Below, in pieces: positions 22,683 through 31,031 of a stretch of DNA of 44,496 bases (positions are counted from its first letter, which is position 1; each line of letters starts with the position of its first letter). Source of the stretch: JBFMAI01 sp040755725 (GTDB lineage: Bacteria > Planctomycetota > Phycisphaerae > UBA1845 > Fen-1342); NCBI GenBank assembly GCA_040755725.1, contig JBFMAI010000012.1, positions 1-44,496 on the forward strand. Direction: 5' to 3'. Position numbers and translations under genes: made by a program. The notes beneath the pieces were generated by a model, which was given only the letters and a program-made list of their open reading frames with translations, was not told where the DNA came from and ran no database searches.

Positions 22683-23036
22683 ATGCCGGTCGTGTCGATC
22701 AACGTCGGTCCGAAGCGCGTGCACCTGACGGCTTACTGCCCGGACGACGAGCTCGGCCTACTGGCCTGTGATTACGTCCTGGCGCGGGCGGTCGAACTGC
22801 TGAACGGGACGACTGAGGCCGAGCTGCGAAGCTGGCTGATCGAACGCGAGCCGGCCATCGCGGCGCTGTTCGCCAAGCTCGATGCCGGCTGGAAGCTGCC
22901 GAAGAACGGCGACTTGACCGTGGACCCGAGCAACGCGCCGGCCGAAGCGCGGATCGTGCGGCACCTGCTGCGCGAACGGTTGGAACAGTGCGCCGCACAA
23001 AAGGCAAGAGCGGCGCGCGTGGCACAAGGACTCTGA
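22683..23036 (+). CDS. Hypothetical protein, 117 aa
   Basis: ATG 22683 with GAGGGT upstream, five bases after the previous stop. Begins MPVVSINVGPKRVHLTAYCP, has GLLACDYVLARAVELLNGTT and a helical end ARIVRHLLRERLEQCAAQKA. A small alpha/beta protein with no catalytic or membrane motif seen. Encoded with the Toprim-like gene before and a membrane protein after. I do not recognise a family. Confidence 0.6.
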   Translation: MPVVSINVGPKRVHLTAYCPDDELGLLACDYVLARAVELLNGTTEAELRSWLIEREPAIAALFAKLDAGWKLPKNGDLTVDPSNAPAEARIVRHLLRERLEQCAAQKARAARVAQGL

Positions 23037-23055
23037 GGGCAAGGAGGCCCGGAAC

Positions 23056-23595
23056 ATGACGAGCATCTTCGACATCACCGATTGGGCGTACGTAGCGTCC
23101 TTTTTCGTCTGGACCCTCGCGGTCTGCGCGCTGGCGAAAGCGATCTTCGGATCGTTCCCGGCGGCGGAACTGCAATACCGGCTTGCGCTGCGCGACAACC
23201 CGCGCCGCCAGCGGCTCAACCGGCTCAACTGGGAGGTCGCCAACCGCACGAAGTGGGAGGAGGATGTCGCCCGTGGCTCGCAACATGCCGCCGCCGTCCC
23301 GCTTACGGAACCCGAGCTCGACGCCCGCCGCATCGAGCTTCAGCGCCTTTCGCGCACGTCGCTGCCCCGACGGGCGCTCCAATACCTCCTTGGCTGCTGG
23401 GCGTGCCAGACTTTCTGGGCCGCCCTGGCTGTGTTCGCAATTACACGTGGCGTCACGGACTTCGCCGGGTGGTTTCTCTCGGCAGCGGCGTATTCCGGGG
23501 CAGCCGTCGCGACATCCTCGCTAGGGCATCGTGCGGCAGGTCCAGGCACATCGCCTCATCGAAAACAAGCTGGCTGCGAAGGGTGCCAGCGCTAG
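23056..23595 (+). CDS. DUF1360-like small membrane protein (last gene of phage operon)
   Basis: ATG 23056 follows AAGGAGG. 179 residues with three hydrophobic segments: WAYVASFFVWTLAVCALAKA near the N-terminus, LLGCWACQTFWAALAVFAIT and FAGWFLSAAAYSGAAVATSS near the C-terminus, separated by a basic region of helices (QYRLALRDNPRRQRLNRLNW). The CxxC before a membrane segment (GCWACQTFW) is the sort of motif seen in DUF1360-type proteins, a family of small membrane proteins of unknown function. Possibly a late membrane component, but that is speculation. Tail GTSPHRKQAGCEGCQR is hydrophilic with a further CxxC. Confidence 0.6.
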   Translation: MTSIFDITDWAYVASFFVWTLAVCALAKAIFGSFPAAELQYRLALRDNPRRQRLNRLNWEVANRTKWEEDVARGSQHAAAVPLTEPELDARRIELQRLSRTSLPRRALQYLLGCWACQTFWAALAVFAITRGVTDFAGWFLSAAAYSGAAVATSSLGHRAAGPGTSPHRKQAGCEGCQR

Positions 23596-23642
23596 GTCAA
23601 CTGACCTGACGCAGACTGGCTACCGAACGGTAACGTATTCGC

Positions 23643-23670
23643 GCACAAGATGTTACGTTCCGTCTTGTGC
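23643..23670. repeat. 8-bp inverted repeat GCACAAGA/TCTTGTGC
   Basis: GCACAAGA at 23643-23650 and its complement at 23663-23670 enclose a 12-base loop, about 50 bp past the last phage gene. There is no T-run afterwards, so it could be an operator-like dyad, or a terminator without a U-tract. Confidence 0.4.
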
Positions 23671-23761
23671 CGAGCTGCCGTAAGCCTTGGCTCACAAAAC
23701 GGCAGGACGTTTGCGCTCGTTGGTTGCAGATGACGCATGTTCTCTCGGGAGACATCCGCCG

Positions 23762-23783
23762 GCCGCTGGCTTCGGCTGGCGGC
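23762..23783 (+). terminator. UUCG-tetraloop hairpin after the phage operon
   Basis: Nine stacked pairs (GCCGCTGGC at 23762-23770 with GCTGGCGGC at 23775-23783, two of them G-U) close a TTCG tetraloop, one of the most stable RNA loops. It lies in the non-coding gap between the phage operon and the next gene cluster. Transcript stop or stabiliser is likely; no U-tract follows. Confidence 0.5.
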
Positions 23784-24035
23784 GTGGAGCGGGCCCCGTG
23801 ACTCGCCCCGCCGCAATCCGTCCGGCGCTCGAGCGTACAAGGGTCTGAGGCGGTGTTGACGAGTTCACACGCGGTCGATAGCCTAACTATAAGCCCGGCT
23901 TCCATGGGCGAGCCGACCCATGTCACATACACGGCACAAGATACACGTAGCGCGCCGGACTCTTCGGCACCTGAGTCCTGCGGGACCAATTCCGTCCATC
24001 CGCACAACCGGCAAACCAGAAAGACGGGGCCTTAC
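23784..24035. other. Non-coding leader of the exported-protein cluster
   Basis: About 250 bp with no credible gene. The frame of the PDZ gene is open upstream, but the earlier codons do not encode a signal-peptide-compatible start. The region probably carries the promoter for the cluster that follows; I see no clear -35/-10 pair. Confidence 0.3.
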
Positions 24036-25442
24036 ATGGATACGTCTCGGGCGCTGAGAATCGTCGTCATCTCCGCGACGGTCGCTTTCTCTCGCGCATC
24101 CCTCGCCGGCGGCGACCCCGGTTGGTACGTAGGGGTGTGGGACTCGACGATCTACAATCGGTCTGAACGTCCGCGCACGGTTGCGGTGCGTATCGAAGTA
24201 AGCGACGCCGAAACGGGGCTGCCCGTGCCTCGCGCGTCGGTGAGTCTCCGCGGCCACTACCTCGAAGAGCGAATTGGTCCTGCATCCGGACGCTTCGAAC
24301 CCTATGAACCTCAAACCCGCGAGTTTGAACTGACCACCGAGACAGCACGAGATGGCGTCGTCGTTTTTGCATTGGGCTGGCAGAAAACGTACCCGTGGGA
24401 CATGGGCAGGCCGGAGCCCAAGGTCAATGAACGTGGCGTTGTCGAGTACAGTGACGTCCACAGCACGTGGATTCGCCCGGTGGATGACGTGGAAAAAGTA
24501 CAGGAGCTGCGAGTAAGGCACCCGGACTACAAGGCCCTGGACGAGGCTTTCGACTTCTATCACATGCTTCAGGTCGGCCAAGACCGAACCAGCCAACTGC
24601 AGGAGCCCCGGGTTTTTGAGAAGTTCGAAGCTGCATGGAAAAAAGAGATCACGGCGCCTGGCGTCAAGTTCTGCGTTCTCGACTTGGGGCTCCGTTTCGG
24701 TGGTTTTGAGAAGAAGAACACCACACAGTCCGAGTTCTTCGAGCGAATACGCGACAAGAACTTCGGAACCGTGTACCGTGAGCCCCACAACTGGTTTAGC
24801 CGAGGCGAGCATCCACAGTCGGAGTGTGGTCCGTACTTCGTCTACCTGCTGGAAATTCGCCTCGCTCGTCGATCCGGCGCCGTCGACGTGAACATCAATC
24901 GACAGGGCCGCACTGGCGATCGCGGTGATGATGCAAGGGGCGAGCGCCCGCGAGAGGGGCCGGAGCGATCCCCAGGTTCCCGTCAAGACGACGATCGCGA
25001 GCGAGAGAATCGCCGCGCGGCGGAGGCCAAAGAACAAGAGCGGCAGCAACGCGAACGCGAGGAAGCCGAGCACCGCCGCATGGAGGAAGATCGAGCTCGC
25101 GAGGCCCGGCAGCGTGCGCTGGTAGAGAAAGCGCAGCGCCACCCGCTCGGAGTCGCGGTCGAGGTCCTGACCGATGGCCTGCGGCGCGAGATCGGGTTGT
25201 ATCCGGGGACCCAGGGCCTCCTCGTACGCTACGTGCAGCCGTCCTCCGCAGCGGACAATGCGGGCCTGCGCGTAGGGGTGGTCATCGAAGCCGTTGATCA
25301 ACGGGCAGTTAGCAGTGAATCCGACCTGGAGTCACGGCTGCGCGGTAAGCGCGCGGGCGACCAGTTTGTTGTCGGCATCTGGCACAAAGAGGCGTCCGGC
25401 AAGTGGGAACGAGCTAGTTCGGTCGTCCGCCTGCCCAGGTGA
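24036..25442 (+). CDS. Exported PDZ-domain protein
   Basis: ATG 24036 begins MDTSRALRIVVISATVAFSR, then ASLAGGDPG: a basic n-region, hydrophobic h-region and a plausible A-x-A cleavage site, so the product (468 aa) is exported. The middle has a beta-sandwich-like part (AETGLPVPRASVSLRGHY) and GVKFCVLDLGLRFGGFE. A long charged coiled coil, KEQERQQREREEAEHRRMEE and neighbours, separates it from a C-terminal PDZ domain (YPGTQGLLVRYVQPSSAADN, AGLRVGVVIEAVDQRAVSSE), the kind that binds peptide ends or mediates proteolytic targeting. No protease catalytic triad is visible. First gene of a cluster of exported proteins. Confidence 0.75.
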   Translation: MDTSRALRIVVISATVAFSRASLAGGDPGWYVGVWDSTIYNRSERPRTVAVRIEVSDAETGLPVPRASVSLRGHYLEERIGPASGRFEPYEPQTREFELTTETARDGVVVFALGWQKTYPWDMGRPEPKVNERGVVEYSDVHSTWIRPVDDVEKVQELRVRHPDYKALDEAFDFYHMLQVGQDRTSQLQEPRVFEKFEAAWKKEITAPGVKFCVLDLGLRFGGFEKKNTTQSEFFERIRDKNFGTVYREPHNWFSRGEHPQSECGPYFVYLLEIRLARRSGAVDVNINRQGRTGDRGDDARGERPREGPERSPGSRQDDDRERENRRAAEAKEQERQQREREEAEHRRMEEDRAREARQRALVEKAQRHPLGVAVEVLTDGLRREIGLYPGTQGLLVRYVQPSSAADNAGLRVGVVIEAVDQRAVSSESDLESRLRGKRAGDQFVVGIWHKEASGKWERASSVVRLPR

Positions 25443-25479
25443 TTCTCGGCGAGGCCTTCTTGTGCGTTGGAGCATCAGC

Positions 25480-26460
25480 ATGCCTCCCCCCGTGCAGCGA
25501 TCCCGAGCGCGCATCTGTCGAGCCGCAGCACTCGTGATGGTCGCACACCTCCTTCCTGCACTCCTCGCCCAAACGACCCGGCCCGGCCTCACTTCGAAGC
25601 CCGCAAGTACAACGGGACCATTCGCTGCTACTCGCCCAGAAGGCAGTGACGATCGCCAGCTTGGCCCGCTGAAACTGAGCTCTATTGGGCACATCTCGCT
25701 GACCGAGGCGCAACGTATTCTCAACCCGACCTTCGGCGCTCCGGTTCGGGCCTACGAGCGGATCAATGACGGCATCCCGGATGCCGAGGACGACGACAAG
25801 CTGTTTGGCGCACTGTTGCGCGATAATAGCTATTGGTATGAGAACATCTTCTTAGAATGGCATGGCGCGAAAGTGCGGCGCCTGTGTCTCCAGGTTCATG
25901 GAGTAACGGAAGCTGTTACGAAAGTCGTGCTCATTGTGGATAAGAACGATCAGTTGGGCGGTCGACTCGGTGACGCGTACGGAACCCCGGCGACCACAAC
26001 TTATGAACGCAACGACGGCAGCGGCGCCGAATCCACGGTGCTGACGTGGGACGCAGGTCCTCGGCAGATCAGGCTCGCGAGGACTACTGACAGCGATAGC
26101 CTCAAGATAGTCCTCTTTGAGCCAGATGAGTACCTGGATCGCTTCCAGAAAGTCACCCACAGCGGGCGGAACATAGTCTCAGCAAAAGACGCTGTGAGAT
26201 TTCAGAAGCTGTTTGAGCGCGAGGACTTTTGGGACTTCGCGAAGACTTGGACTCCGCGCTCCGTCGAGTCCCAACTCGGTCCACCAACTATGATTCAGAC
26301 CGACCGTGAGAGTCCATCGAGGAAGGACTGCGTTTATGCGGTGATATTTATCGATGAGGCCGGCCTGTCGTCGCTTGCCTGCTTTGAAGTACAGTTCACC
26401 GATGGTGAGTTTCGGGGCGGAGGTGGATACGGTGAGCCTGGGTGGATTCGCCTGAAGTGA
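25480..26460 (+). CDS. Exported protein of unknown function, 326 aa
   Basis: ATG 25480 has TTGGAGCATCAGC upstream. The N-terminus MPPPVQRSRARICRAAALVM, then VAHLLPALLAQ, looks like a signal peptide with cleavage near ALLAQ. The mature part starts with a Thr/Ser/Pro-rich linker, then an alpha/beta domain (LKLSSIGHISLTEAQRILNP, TKVVLIVDKNDQLGGRLGDA, VSAKDAVRFQKLFEREDFWD). No known motif. Gap of 37 bp from the PDZ gene. The protein is likely periplasmic and could work with the PDZ protein, an inference from proximity. Confidence 0.65.
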   Translation: MPPPVQRSRARICRAAALVMVAHLLPALLAQTTRPGLTSKPASTTGPFAATRPEGSDDRQLGPLKLSSIGHISLTEAQRILNPTFGAPVRAYERINDGIPDAEDDDKLFGALLRDNSYWYENIFLEWHGAKVRRLCLQVHGVTEAVTKVVLIVDKNDQLGGRLGDAYGTPATTTYERNDGSGAESTVLTWDAGPRQIRLARTTDSDSLKIVLFEPDEYLDRFQKVTHSGRNIVSAKDAVRFQKLFEREDFWDFAKTWTPRSVESQLGPPTMIQTDRESPSRKDCVYAVIFIDEAGLSSLACFEVQFTDGEFRGGGGYGEPGWIRLK

Positions 26461-26488
26461 AGCGGATCGTTGGCTGGAGGATTGTCCG

Positions 26489-27778
26489 ATGCGAGTTTGG
26501 TTTGCGTACAGATGGCCGGTAGCTGCGACGGTCCTCCTGCTGATTTGCGCCAGCCAGGCTGAGGCCCAATGGCACAAAGAGCACGCGATGAATCGCGAAT
26601 GCAGAGAGCAAGGAGAATCGCTCCCTGGCGGCGGGGTGATCCTGGGCAAGTACTATGCGGGCGGGCTGAACGCATATAAAGGCGAGAGCGCCGACGAGAT
26701 CATCGTCCAGGCAGAGATTCACTCCGCGGTCGGCACCTACACAGAAAGCGCGACCCAGAAGCGCCCGGAGCAGGGGTACCTGTTCTGCATGTTCTTCCGG
26801 GATGATCCTTCGTCGGCCAATCTCGATGACGACACCCGGCTGCGCATGCTCATTCCGGACGCCAAACAGGCGTGCCAAGAGATACGCGGGTCAGGGAGCG
26901 CCACTATTCGTGTGCCCGGTGAAGCCGCGTTCATTATTCTCACGCTCAGTCAGAACCGCACAACGTCTGCTCGTACGCTCGAAGGTGACTTTAACTCCTA
27001 TTGGTCCGATCGCCTGCTGCTGCAAGAGTGCGGCGTCGCGCCCTTATACGGCAAAGTCTGTGAGTTATGGCTCTTTGACCCCGGAAGGAAATCAGCGCTT
27101 CCCGCGAAAGAGAGTGCCAAGTCGGCAGCCGAATCCGGCCTGATGGTACGCATCGACTGCCCAAACTGCCAAGGGACTGGATCTTCCACCGTGCCGGAAT
27201 CCAAGGAGACCTGCCCAGATTGCGGTGGAACCGGCAAGCGGCGAGTACCGGGTGGCAAGTTGCTCATCAAGTGTGAGCACCCCCTCGGCCGCTGTAACGG
27301 AACGGGTAAGATCACAATTCCTGCGCACAAGGAACCCTGCGCCCAATGTGCTGGCTCAGGCAAAGTCGCTGTTCCGCGAAGCGAGGCGCGTAAGTTGGCT
27401 CCGGCAGAACCGATAGCAAAGTGCAGCGTGTCCATGCGTCCGCAGCCCGGGACCGGGCGCGTCGACTTCAAAGCCGATGGGCGGGCGCTTTCGCTAAGCG
27501 TCACTGGGTTAACGGCGGTCACGACCGGCAGATTCAGATCGCTGCCAAGCGATATGCCAGTGATTCGGGTCGAGATCCTGGAGGGCACACAGCGCGTACT
27601 TACACATAACCTTGCTGCAGGCGCGTTGATGCCACGCTCGGGCGGTGCACCGGTCGCTGGTGAGGTCCCGACGGAAAAGGTCAGCAAGTCCATGCGGATC
27701 ACATTCAAGACGACGTGGACCGGCGGCAGTGACCCTGAGCTGGACTCTGTTGAATTCGCGATCAGCCCGAAGGAGTAA
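26489..27778 (+). CDS. Exported protein with DnaJ-type cysteine repeats
   Basis: ATG 26489 has TGGAGG upstream. MRVWFAYRWPVAATVLLLIC, then ASQAEAQW, is a signal peptide with cleavage after AEA. 429 residues. A beta-rich middle region is followed by CxxCxGxG-type repeats: DCPNCQGTGSSTV, TCPDCGGTGKRRV, CEHPLGRCNGTGKITI and CAQCAGSGKVAV. Four repeats of this type form the zinc-binding domain of DnaJ. Here there is no J-domain and the third repeat is expanded (CEHPLGRCNGTG). The repeats sit in an exported protein, where DnaJ itself is cytosolic. The C-terminal part (RVDFKADGRALSLSVTGLTA) is beta-rich. A redox or metal-binding role is possible but not shown. Confidence 0.72.
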   Translation: MRVWFAYRWPVAATVLLLICASQAEAQWHKEHAMNRECREQGESLPGGGVILGKYYAGGLNAYKGESADEIIVQAEIHSAVGTYTESATQKRPEQGYLFCMFFRDDPSSANLDDDTRLRMLIPDAKQACQEIRGSGSATIRVPGEAAFIILTLSQNRTTSARTLEGDFNSYWSDRLLLQECGVAPLYGKVCELWLFDPGRKSALPAKESAKSAAESGLMVRIDCPNCQGTGSSTVPESKETCPDCGGTGKRRVPGGKLLIKCEHPLGRCNGTGKITIPAHKEPCAQCAGSGKVAVPRSEARKLAPAEPIAKCSVSMRPQPGTGRVDFKADGRALSLSVTGLTAVTTGRFRSLPSDMPVIRVEILEGTQRVLTHNLAAGALMPRSGGAPVAGEVPTEKVSKSMRITFKTTWTGGSDPELDSVEFAISPKE

Positions 27779-27780
27779 CC

Positions 27781-28254
27781 ATGACGCTGCCTCCCACCAC
27801 GTGCAAACGCGCCTCGTGTACCCTCCTGGCAGTTCTCGGCCTCGCCTGCGGCTGCGCTGCGCCTCGGAGCACCGGATCGGCACGCGTCGGGACGTTTGAG
27901 AATATTAGCGACTCATCGGCAACCCTCGACCTTTCCTTTATCCGCAGTGTACAGCCGCCATATGAGCGCGAGCGTCGAATCCCAATCGGGTCACGTTGGG
28001 TCTGGACTACCATACTCCGTGACTCTAGCCTCCGTCAGTACCAGGTGTCTGTCGAATTGTATGCCAAGCACTCTCAGTTGGGCTGGATGGCAAACAGTTG
28101 CCCCGTCTGGTCGCTGACCGTTGGAGGGCGGTCGACGTCGAAGGACACTGAAGGATATGGGCATTGGCCGTGGGAGGGTACGCTCGAGATCGAAGGCGTG
28201 AAGCTTGGGGTATACAACACTGGCGAACAAGCGATGGTGTACATCGCGCAGTAG
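27781..28254 (+). CDS. Putative lipoprotein, 157 aa
   Basis: ATG 27781, two bases past the previous stop. MTLPPTTCKRASCTLLAVLG then LACGCAAPR gives a lipobox-like L-A-C within a hydrophobic stretch, so lipid attachment at that Cys is likely. The mature protein is beta-rich (FENISDSSATLDLSFIRSVQ, YQVSVELYAKHSQLGWM, KLGVYNTGEQAMVYIAQ). A small domain of unknown family. Tight spacing to the DnaJ-type gene indicates the same transcript. Confidence 0.66.
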   Translation: MTLPPTTCKRASCTLLAVLGLACGCAAPRSTGSARVGTFENISDSSATLDLSFIRSVQPPYERERRIPIGSRWVWTTILRDSSLRQYQVSVELYAKHSQLGWMANSCPVWSLTVGGRSTSKDTEGYGHWPWEGTLEIEGVKLGVYNTGEQAMVYIAQ

Positions 28255-28278
28255 CACAACGGCACAAGGAGCGCATAC

Positions 28279-28524
28279 ATGGAGTACGTCGTTTTCATTT
28301 TTAGGCAATATGCGGTGACCCTTGGGTGGGCGATTACTGGCGCCATCTCTATGGGCCTGGGATTGGCAATCGGGATGAAAATCTTTACCTGGCTGACTCC
28401 AAAGATTGACGAAATCGAAGAACTCAAGAAGGGCAACATCGCAGTCGGAATCGTGTTGGCCGGTCTGATTCTCGCGATCGCCGCGGTGGTGGCTATTACT
28501 GTCATGCCAGAAACAGTGCACTAG
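28279..28524 (+). CDS. DUF350-family membrane protein
   Basis: 81 residues with two membrane segments (VTLGWAITGAISMGLGLAIG and NIAVGIVLAGLILAIAAVVA) and the charged loop FTWLTPKIDEIEELKKGN between them. The 'TP.IDEIEEL.KGNIAVA.VLA' motif is typical of the DUF350 family, small inner-membrane proteins of unknown function sometimes linked to polyamine-conjugate or cell-envelope genes. One repeat is present; larger family members have two to four. Start ATG 28279 has AAGGAG upstream. Confidence 0.82.
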   Translation: MEYVVFIFRQYAVTLGWAITGAISMGLGLAIGMKIFTWLTPKIDEIEELKKGNIAVGIVLAGLILAIAAVVAITVMPETVH

Positions 28525-28527
28525 ACA

Positions 28528-28896
28528 ATGGAGAATAGAATGACGCGTGGAACATTCGTGCGTCGCGTGCTTCTCACCGTGGGCATACTTCTTGCCTGCT
28601 GGCCCACATCCTTGGCATATGGCCAGCAGTCTGGCCGCTGGGCAGGTGAGAAAGCTGCTCGAGGAACCCAACAGGCGCGCAAGGAGATTCAGGGCTTCGG
28701 AGAGGGTTTCAAGGGGTCCGGTGGTTGCGGCACCGTGAGCATCGGCTTCATCCTCGGTCTCGGTTACCTATGGCGCCGCGCCAACCGAGCCGCGCTGCCT
28801 CGCTCCGTTTCCATTGGCGAACCTGAGAGGGCAGCTGATGTTGCGAGCGTGAAACTTTCGCGACAGGGCTCGCAGCGGCAACGCACCGCTGCCTAA
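28528..28896 (+). CDS. Small exported or membrane protein, 122 aa
   Basis: Starts at ATG 28528, three bases after the DUF350 stop; an ATG at 28540 is also possible. The N-terminus MTRGTFVRRVLLTVGILLAC, then WPTSLAYGQQ, is a signal-like segment. A Gly-rich stretch (GFGEGFKGSGGCGTVSIGFI) with a second hydrophobic region (IGFILGLGYLW) follows, and the C-terminus is hydrophilic. Function unknown; probably co-transcribed with the DUF350 gene. Confidence 0.6.
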   Translation: MENRMTRGTFVRRVLLTVGILLACWPTSLAYGQQSGRWAGEKAARGTQQARKEIQGFGEGFKGSGGCGTVSIGFILGLGYLWRRANRAALPRSVSIGEPERAADVASVKLSRQGSQRQRTAA

Positions 28897-29055
28897 TGCA
28901 CTGAGCGGTGGCGGCCAGTGTCGCTTGATGCTCGTTCGTTTACATCGTGCCCATAAGGAGCGCAAATCGTCAAGCGTGCCGCATCCTCCCGATGACATTG
29001 GAGCAAAAGTGGCCAACCGTCGTGCTGCTGGTCGTTACCCGGGACGTGCACTGCC

Positions 29056-29901
29056 GTGAGGAGAGGCGAGCCATCTGAAGGGCTTCACGCTATCTACGTC
29101 GACGGCGTGCGACACCAGCTCTATCAACAGACACTTGGGTCCGGGCCCAGTGTCTTGTTCGTCCACGGCTGGCTGCATTCTGGTGACGTGTGGTCAACCG
29201 TTGCCGACGCACTCTCAGGATACTATCGCACCACATCCATCGATTTACCTGGTTTTGGGCGCTCTCCACCACTAGCTGCGCAAGCGTGCACGCTTCGCAG
29301 CTATGCCCACATCGTTCAAGCCTGCATTGCGTCGCTCTGCGAGAAATATCCATGCCACTGCGCCGTCGGCGATTCACTGGGCGCCATTCTACTGCTGCAG
29401 GCCGTCGCCGCTGATCACGGCGCCGTATCGCGCCTCATGCTCAGCGGCTGCCCCGTCGATGGACTAGCCATGCCCGTTCGCGCGCTCGCCCATGCCGGAG
29501 TCGTACGAGCGGCCCTGCATGTGCTGCGCCGCGCACCGACCGCGCTTGCAGATGCAGTCGTCGTGGCCGCGTGTAGACTGTCAACCGTCCACCGAATAAG
29601 CAGTGTGAATGCAGCCATCATTGAGGCCGTGCGCTACGCTGACCCTCGAACCGCTGAGCTGCTACTCCGGCAACTGTGCCTATCACATCAGTCACTTGTC
29701 CCAAACTCCGGCTGGATCACACCGACCGTTGTTGCCCGGGGACAGTTTGACTCCGTGGTTTCAGCCAAGACCGCGAAGTGGTTGTCACAACAACTCAACG
29801 CGACCTACATTGAGCTACCGTCGTCTGGTCATACGCCGATGGTGGAGCGCCCCGTTGACTATTGCTCCGTTCTCAGGGACCTGCTAGACAATGACACGTG
29901 A
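29056..29901 (+). CDS. Alpha/beta hydrolase
   Basis: 281 residues, start GTG 29056. A typical alpha/beta-hydrolase fold: the oxyanion-side HGW (LFVHGWLHSGDVWSTVADAL), SIDLPGFGRSPP, and a nucleophile elbow HCAVGDSLGAILLLQAVA (G-D-S-L-G in place of the commoner G-x-S-x-G with His; Ser near residue 105). A likely acid in VARGQFDSVV and a likely catalytic His in LPSSGHTPMVERP follow. Substrate unknown; the fold also covers esterases, lipases and dehalogenases. The stop overlaps the start of the next gene by 11 nt. No signal peptide. Confidence 0.88.
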   Translation: MRRGEPSEGLHAIYVDGVRHQLYQQTLGSGPSVLFVHGWLHSGDVWSTVADALSGYYRTTSIDLPGFGRSPPLAAQACTLRSYAHIVQACIASLCEKYPCHCAVGDSLGAILLLQAVAADHGAVSRLMLSGCPVDGLAMPVRALAHAGVVRAALHVLRRAPTALADAVVVAACRLSTVHRISSVNAAIIEAVRYADPRTAELLLRQLCLSHQSLVPNSGWITPTVVARGQFDSVVSAKTAKWLSQQLNATYIELPSSGHTPMVERPVDYCSVLRDLLDNDT

Positions 29902-30940
29902 CCCTAGCACACAGAACGTGATGTTGCCGGAAACAGCAGAATTGTCTCGCGATGTGCTTGAGCACCGCGCGCCAAAGGCGCGCGGCCTTAACGCGCTGGT
30001 GACCGCTGCCGTCGTGCTGTGTGTATTCTCTGGCATTGTATATGTCATAGCGCAGTGGTGGGTCACAACCGCAATCCTGGATGCACTATTCGTCAGTATG
30101 CTAATTGCAGGCACAATGATACTCGCAGCTGGGTTACGCGCGCTGCGCGCCTATGTAACAAGAACGGGGCTGGATTTCTACGCGTTTGTCCTCGGAAGCA
30201 CGAACCCAGAGAGCGCCGTCGCCGAGCACACGCAATTATGCGAGTCGGTCATAAACGTCCGTCGTATGGCAATCGCCGGACTTGTGTATGGGGCGCTGAT
30301 TGGGAGCGCGCCCGTGTTTCTGGGCGTCTGGCGGGATGCACTGGCGCTTCGCGTGTTATTGGTGTGTTTCTTGTTTTGTGTCAACTACGCGACAGGCGTC
30401 GGGTTTTATGCTCTCGTCGCCTTTTTCTACCGGGCAACGCGCATGGGCCGGCTTGTACAGGTGGATTTGTGGCAGGTCGATAACCCGTCCACACGCTTTC
30501 TTGTTGGCGCCACGCGACGCCTCGCCGTGTTTAGTAGCGTATACATCTGCATTTGCCTATCGAGCATTCTGTTTTCAGTGCTCCCCATTGGAGGGCTAGT
30601 CGTAGCGTACTCGTGCTTCTCTTCTGTCGTGTTGATCGCCTCCATCGTAATTCCGGCGCTTCCAGTGACACAGAGACTGCACGAGGCAAAGAGCCGCACG
30701 CTGCGGGAACTGGACAGTGAACTTCATCATGCCTTCCGGATCCTGTTGGATAGCATAAAGCAGGGCGAGGCGCAACCGGCACTGGGTAAGTTCGAGGCGC
30801 TGCTGCAATTGCGTGAGAAGGTCGAGGCCGTCCAAGCATGGCCATTTCGCATGAAGTCGCTCGGGGCGGCGATGTCCATCATCTGTTTCTCATCTATACC
30901 GGTGGTGCTGCAGATCATACTCGAACGAAACCTCCAGTAG
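29891..30940 (+). CDS. Polytopic membrane protein, hydrolase partner
   Basis: 349 residues with about eight hydrophobic segments, including VTAAVVLCVFSGIVYVIAQW, LFVSMLIAGTMILAAGLRAL, VLLVCFLFCVNYATGVGFYA and LIASIVIPALP, and a C-terminal helix-membrane end (ALLQLREKVEAVQAWPFR, SIICFSSIPVVLQIILER). It starts within the hydrolase gene (11-nt overlap ATGACACGTGA), so the two are co-translated. Its C-terminal half and the motif QVDLWQVDNPSTRFLVGATR parallel the membrane protein encoded at 31032-32063. Transporter-like in size, but no known transporter signature is seen. Confidence 0.75.
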   Translation: MTRDPSTQNVMLPETAELSRDVLEHRAPKARGLNALVTAAVVLCVFSGIVYVIAQWWVTTAILDALFVSMLIAGTMILAAGLRALRAYVTRTGLDFYAFVLGSTNPESAVAEHTQLCESVINVRRMAIAGLVYGALIGSAPVFLGVWRDALALRVLLVCFLFCVNYATGVGFYALVAFFYRATRMGRLVQVDLWQVDNPSTRFLVGATRRLAVFSSVYICICLSSILFSVLPIGGLVVAYSCFSSVVLIASIVIPALPVTQRLHEAKSRTLRELDSELHHAFRILLDSIKQGEAQPALGKFEALLQLREKVEAVQAWPFRMKSLGAAMSIICFSSIPVVLQIILERNLQ

Positions 30941-31031
30941 GTGGTGCCTGGCTATCGCCACCCCTGGAGTCCACGCCGCTACGCCGCTTACATGAGCCCG
31001 CGACAAGTTCCGCACAGCGCCGATCACAAAC

